64,000 bases of DNA, taken from Cerrena zonata. Lineage: Eukaryota > Basidiomycota > Agaricomycetes > Polyporales > Cerrenaceae. Location of the stretch: assembly GCA_038087015.1 (NCBI GenBank), contig JASBNA010000003.1:1240001-1304000 (forward strand). The letters are read 5' to 3'. Shown piece by piece: positions 60,358-64,000 of this stretch. The position numbers and the translations under genes were made by a program. A model generated the notes under the pieces. It had not been told where the DNA came from. It was given only the letters and a program-made list of their open reading frames with translations, and ran no database searches. Numbering within the stretch: position 1 is the stretch's first letter; the number at the start of each line of letters is the position of its first letter.

Positions 60358-60966
60358 ATGTCTAGTAAAAAAAAGCATACCGGTGCTGCCACCCTCGCCG
60401 CTGGCATACGGATTCTCTTCCAACAAGAAATCAATTGGAACAACTTTGGCAGGAAGCCAAGACCAATCTCGGTGAAGAGGTAGCAGGATATACCCTACAG
60501 CACTTTATGATCCAGAACTCCAAAGTACGAGCATTAGGCCTACAGTATTTGTTGCGGGATTTTGCTTACCAGAGATTTCTGTGTAATAGCTTTGTGACTT
60601 TGACCCGTTTCGAGACGAGTATGAAGCGGGGGAACCTCACGTCTCGGGCACTACGGGCCCTGGCGACCCCCTGACATTCGATGTCATGATAGCATTATCG
60701 AAATTGGCCCCGACTCGGACCACGGAGAAGGGAATGATTACAGATCCTGTCGTGAGTTTCTACGTGCCAGTCGAGAATAATTCTGTTATCTACCGAATTG
60801 GTGAGTGGTCCTACACCTTTACGATGCCTCAACTTGCCGAAGGAAAAGGTTTAGAGCCTTGAGAGAGGGTAGTATTGCTTACCGTAACTTCCACTACACC
60901 ATTCAGAAGGTCGGGAGAGTAAGCGCTGGTTGTGGATTTATTTCGAGATCATACTGTTATTTATAG
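60358..60966 (+). CDS. Hypothetical protein (~165 aa), probable one-base frameshift
   Basis: I do not recognise this protein. ATG 60358 opens MSSKKKHTGAATLAAGIRIL followed by FQQ. One missing base near 60430 is assumed in order to enter NQLEQLWQEAKTNLGEEVAG and YTLQHFMIQNSK. A 65-bp intron then leads in phase to LCDFDPFRDEYEAGEPHVSG, TTGPGDPLTFDVMIALSKLA and KGMITDPVVSFYVPVENNSV, and a last exon gives LREGSIAYRNFHYTIQKVGR ending CYL at TAG 60964-60966. The middle part reads like a folded beta-rich domain. No signal peptide or membrane span is visible. A merged-frame product this coherent is unlikely by chance. Confidence 0.5.
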
Positions 60967-61327
60967 AAACTCATATAGTATATTGTCCCGATAGTGAGAC
61001 AGCATGATTCAGTGTATATTTTTGGAGACCGAGTGCGAGGGATTGCAACAAAAGGCAAAAAGAGGCGGTACCCCGAGTGGGCGCTCGGGAAGATAGTCTA
61101 AGGGGAACACAGGAAGCGACGACTCACTCAGCCCCGAGCCACAGCTTTTTTCCAACAGCTTCGTCTGTCCCTGCCAGAGTCTCTTTATTTCTCCCCTCTT
61201 GTCCTTTCTCCTCTCGGCAGCTCCGTTCACTCCCTTTCTTTCTTCCCGCATCTCATCAGGGCTCTTACGCCCCATCCATCCCGCTTTCCTCAACCGATCT
61301 AACGCAGCCAAGGCCTTCAATATCACA
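60967..61327. promoter_or_regulatory. Upstream region of the UPF0658 gene, CT-rich
   Basis: A strongly CT-rich tract from about 61,140 to 61,300 precedes the ATG at 61328. Such pyrimidine tracts are common near transcription starts in basidiomycetes. Confidence 0.45.
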
Positions 61328-63238
61328 ATGGCCCTGGAACCACTTTTGAGTACGAGGGCGCAGCGGGCGTTCATGCTTACTCGTAAGTTGTCAACTAAAC
61401 CCAAATGTCTCGGAGAATTCGACTGATGGTTTGCTCGATGTAGTTATCCTACGTAGGTTGATCTCGGGTTCGATCGTTTATGCGCCTCATGGAATGCATT
61501 TATAGAGGGTGTAGTCGTATTGACTATGGTGGCTGTTGTTTTCGCCTTTGTAAGTTGTCATTAGATGCTTGTGGAGTATCTCATCGAACCTCGTGCTTGC
61601 TTCAAGGTCGCGGAGCATGTCGAGTTCACCGGCATATACAAAGTACGTCACATTGTCCTCAGAACTATGCCTGAGTACTAAGGTCATACATTCGATAGAC
61701 TATACCATGCTATCTAGCACTATTCGCCCTTGCAGAGTAAGTGGGGTGTTTACCACATTGTCGACCTATGCTAACCGCCCCTAGGATCTTCGAACTCCTC
61801 ATGGCCTTCGACGCGCTGCGGTTACGCAATATCGTTCAGCTAATCGGAATCTTTAGTATGGTCATTCACACACCCCACCGAAAACCAACGCTGACGTGCT
61901 TCGTTGTATAGTATTCCACGGCGCGCTCATAGTTTTCGCCGCTCTGCAGATACACGAGACCCGGACTGCCTTAGTCACTGGCGGAACAGACTACTGGGTG
62001 AGCTATTGCTGCTACATTCAACCCCCAACTAGTCCTCACGTCCATTGCAGAATAGTGGAGGCCCCAACTCACTGTGGACTAAAGTATTACCGTTCCTCAT
62101 CGTTGTACCATGCATCATTGCAGCGTCATGGATTGCAATGGGTTGGTGGATCCGTGAGCTCTACTTTGAGTTCGGGTATGTCCAAGACTTTCCTTCTCGA
62201 CGTGTATTTCATATCGACCATTCAACTTTAGCTGGGCAATCTTCCACGTTGTCGGTGCCAATCCGGCATTCAAGAGTATGTCTCAGTTCCCACTCGTTAC
62301 CGTGATGCCTAGAAACTAATTACCGCTCATGACAAAACAGCCATGTTCCAGTATTACCAAGTCATGATCTGTCTCCTCAAGTTTGACTTCTTCTGCTTTA
62401 CGGGAGTCACTATCCAACTACTCATTCTCGTACTGCAAACGAGTTCGGCAGAGTTCGGCATCACAGTTGCTGCTATCCCCATCGTGCTTGTACTCCTTGG
62501 CTTCTGTGGTTGGGCGGTTAAGCGAGAAGTCAAATGGTAAGGTGTTCAAGCATGTATCTTTCGTAAGTTCGGGGAGTTGAGACTTCCGTTTGTTACAGGC
62601 TGATGTCGATTTCCTTGGCGTTGATGCTGGCTGCGGAATCATACTGTATGTTCTATTTCCATACTCAGAACACCGTGTGCAGACGCTAACATTACTTCGA
62701 TTCATATCTTCAGTCAGTGAGTAACGACGGAACTTTAAAAGCACCGCATTTTCTCACTCCAGGTTCACAACACAGTTTACAAGCTAGTACGATTCTACCA
62801 GCCTGAATCTACAAACGAATACGCTACCACACGAGCGACACTCACTGTATTCAGTTCGTATCATCCACCTTCTCCCGCCCTATATCATTCCGCTGACAGT
62901 TGGGATCACTTCTTATAGCAATCGTCGCATTCATTCTCCTCTTCGCAACCTTCGCAGTCGGTCTGAGATGTTTTGCAGACTTTGACAAGGGACTGTTGAG
63001 CTCAAAGCTGCACGGTCAGTCTTACTCGCCCGTAGCCACTGGCTTCACGAAGGCGGATTTATTCGGTGATTACTCATTTCCTTTATCTCACATTCCCCTT
63101 GCTCCCTCAGCCGTTACTGGATCAAAACAATCTTACTCATCCCCACTCCCCTCACCAGGGGAACAACCAAGTTCGAGTATGAGACAAACATCCTATAATG
63201 CGGGCAGCCAGCTCGGTCCAAGGATATCAATAGAGTGA
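61328..63238 (+). CDS. UPF0658 Golgi-type multi-span membrane protein
   Basis: Relative of fission-yeast UPF0658 proteins (SPAC1952.10c type), predicted Golgi membrane proteins of unknown function. Exon 1 (MALEPLLSTRAQRAFML) is followed by EGVVVLTMVAVVFAFV (span 1), TIPCYLALFALAEIFELLMA (span 2) and FDALRLRNIVQLIGI, the signature segment. Then come HGALIVFAALQIHETRTAL, LPFLIVVPCIIAASWIAMGW, WAIFHVVGANPAFKSMFQYY and VMICLLKFDFFCFTGVTIQL. TAAIPIVLVLLGFCGWAVKREVKW-type spans (62,460-62,540) and FSIVAFILLFATFAVGLRCF close the domain. A Ser-rich hydrophilic tail ends PRISIE at TGA 63236-63238. About ten introns. Seven or more spans are visible. Confidence 0.75.
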
Positions 63239-64000
63239 AGAGCTCCTCAAACTCGAATACCCAACTCGATCGATCGAAAACGAAACAAGACGAGAAGAAC
63301 TACAGCTTGTCAACTCGAGTTCAAGATCGTTGAGGCCAGTTTTACCGATGACGACTATGCATGAATGTCAAGCGTTTGAAAATCTCAAGAACACCACTAC
63401 GCTTCTCCGATCTCTTGCACACATCTTTTTCATGACTTCCCACAAATATCATAGGATGGATTGATAGCATATGCGTACAGTATAGTGTATGGGTTTCCTC
63501 GGTTTGTTTGTAGAGGGTGTCGAGGGGCTTCTATTATTTTTCATTTCTCGCCTCGTCCCCTCTGTTGCTAATTTAAGTGTTTCCATTGTTTTTGTAGTAC
63601 CATCTCTTACGGACTTTCCATGATGATTTATACATCGATTGAAAGAGCATCATCTTTCATAAAACATACTTCCCTGTGTCCGTTGTGGTTGTGCATGTGT
63701 GGAATTTTGCGCGTTTCGGATACTGACCGCTGACCTTTCAATACAGCGAGCTATACTGGGACAGGTTGGCCAGGGTTTGGATACATTTCACCTCAGTTGA
63801 CCGTATGAACTAAACCTTAGATTCCATTGTTCCCTTGATCGAGATCAGGGGACATGTGCAGGACGAAAGATCATCACATCGGTACATTTCATTATTGACA
63901 TTATCAAACACTGACAGCCACAATTCTAGTAAAGAGCTACACCCGACCACAATACATTACAAGGTACGCGAACTTCGAAGTGCTAACTTACCTCTGTCAG
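63239..64000. other. 3' flank and right edge
   Basis: The first ~400 bp look like 3' UTR and terminator region of the UPF0658 gene. At the very edge the minus strand reads CTGACAGAG|GTAAGT (63,986-64,000), a good splice donor, so an exon of a minus-strand gene may start just outside the window. Nothing more can be said. Confidence 0.35.

Noticed and set aside
1..64000. Repeat-induced point mutation or transposon remnants
   Set aside because: No stretch shows the dense C-to-T / G-to-A stop pattern, terminal inverted repeats or reverse-transcriptase motifs. The lone TAG at about 4534 is not enough.
1..64000. tRNA, rRNA, CRISPR arrays and bacterial operons
   Set aside because: I scanned intergenic stretches for cloverleaf-like arms, B-box-like motifs and regular short repeats and found none that I could defend. 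Gene structure is plainly eukaryotic.

Overview
This window is nuclear DNA from a filamentous basidiomycete, most likely an Agaricomycete. Genes are dense, lie on both strands and are broken by many short introns (about 45-90 bp, GT...AG). Conserved eukaryotic genes sit beside families typical of mushroom-forming fungi: a multi-span membrane protein, a serine-rich cupredoxin, a small Cys-rich protein and a UPF0658 membrane protein. I see no bacterial features, no CRISPR array, no intact transposon and no tRNA I could support.

Layout. 0.4-9.3 kb: FRG1-like and ribosomal protein L26 (divergent), V-ATPase subunit D, a degraded unknown gene, U1 snRNP factor LUC7 and rRNA methyltransferase BUD23 (divergent), and a BCS1-type AAA ATPase. 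9.8-16.4 kb: a RING/coiled-coil protein resembling Zip3/HEI10 crossover factors, divergent from a large JmjC protein with a Cys-rich segment and a coiled-coil tail. 17.3-26.7 kb: casein kinase I, the GID4 substrate receptor and a drug-type MFS transporter, all on the minus strand. 28-36 kb: the GTPase Ran, a LEA2-domain membrane protein, a small predicted protein, a membrane protein and a short unknown protein. 36.4-50.2 kb: a DUF726/TMCO4-type hydrolase, mitochondrial i-AAA protease YME1, two small predicted genes, TFIIH helicase XPD/RAD3 and a mitochondrial TPR membrane protein. 50.5-63.2 kb: dipeptidyl peptidase III, a PTC7-like phosphatase, a secreted cupredoxin, an LRR-like protein with a PCNA-binding-like motif under a promoter with three MCB boxes, a small unknown protein and a UPF0658 membrane protein.

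No metabolic cluster is evident. Loose themes are mitochondrial proteostasis (BCS1, YME1, the TPR protein, PTC7), ribosome and RNA biology (L26, BUD23, LUC7, FRG1) and DNA or chromatin biology (XPD, JmjC, the HEI10-like protein, the PIP-box protein). Several neighbours share short divergent promoters of about 200-270 bp.

Most important caution: at least nine genes carry single-base frameshifts, many in short homopolymers, including essential, strongly conserved genes (Ran, YME1). In each, both sides of the break still encode recognisable or coherent protein. This pattern fits consensus indels in the assembly better than biology, and gene models here should be read as corrected only by inference. 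All calls come from reading translations by eye; no database search was run.
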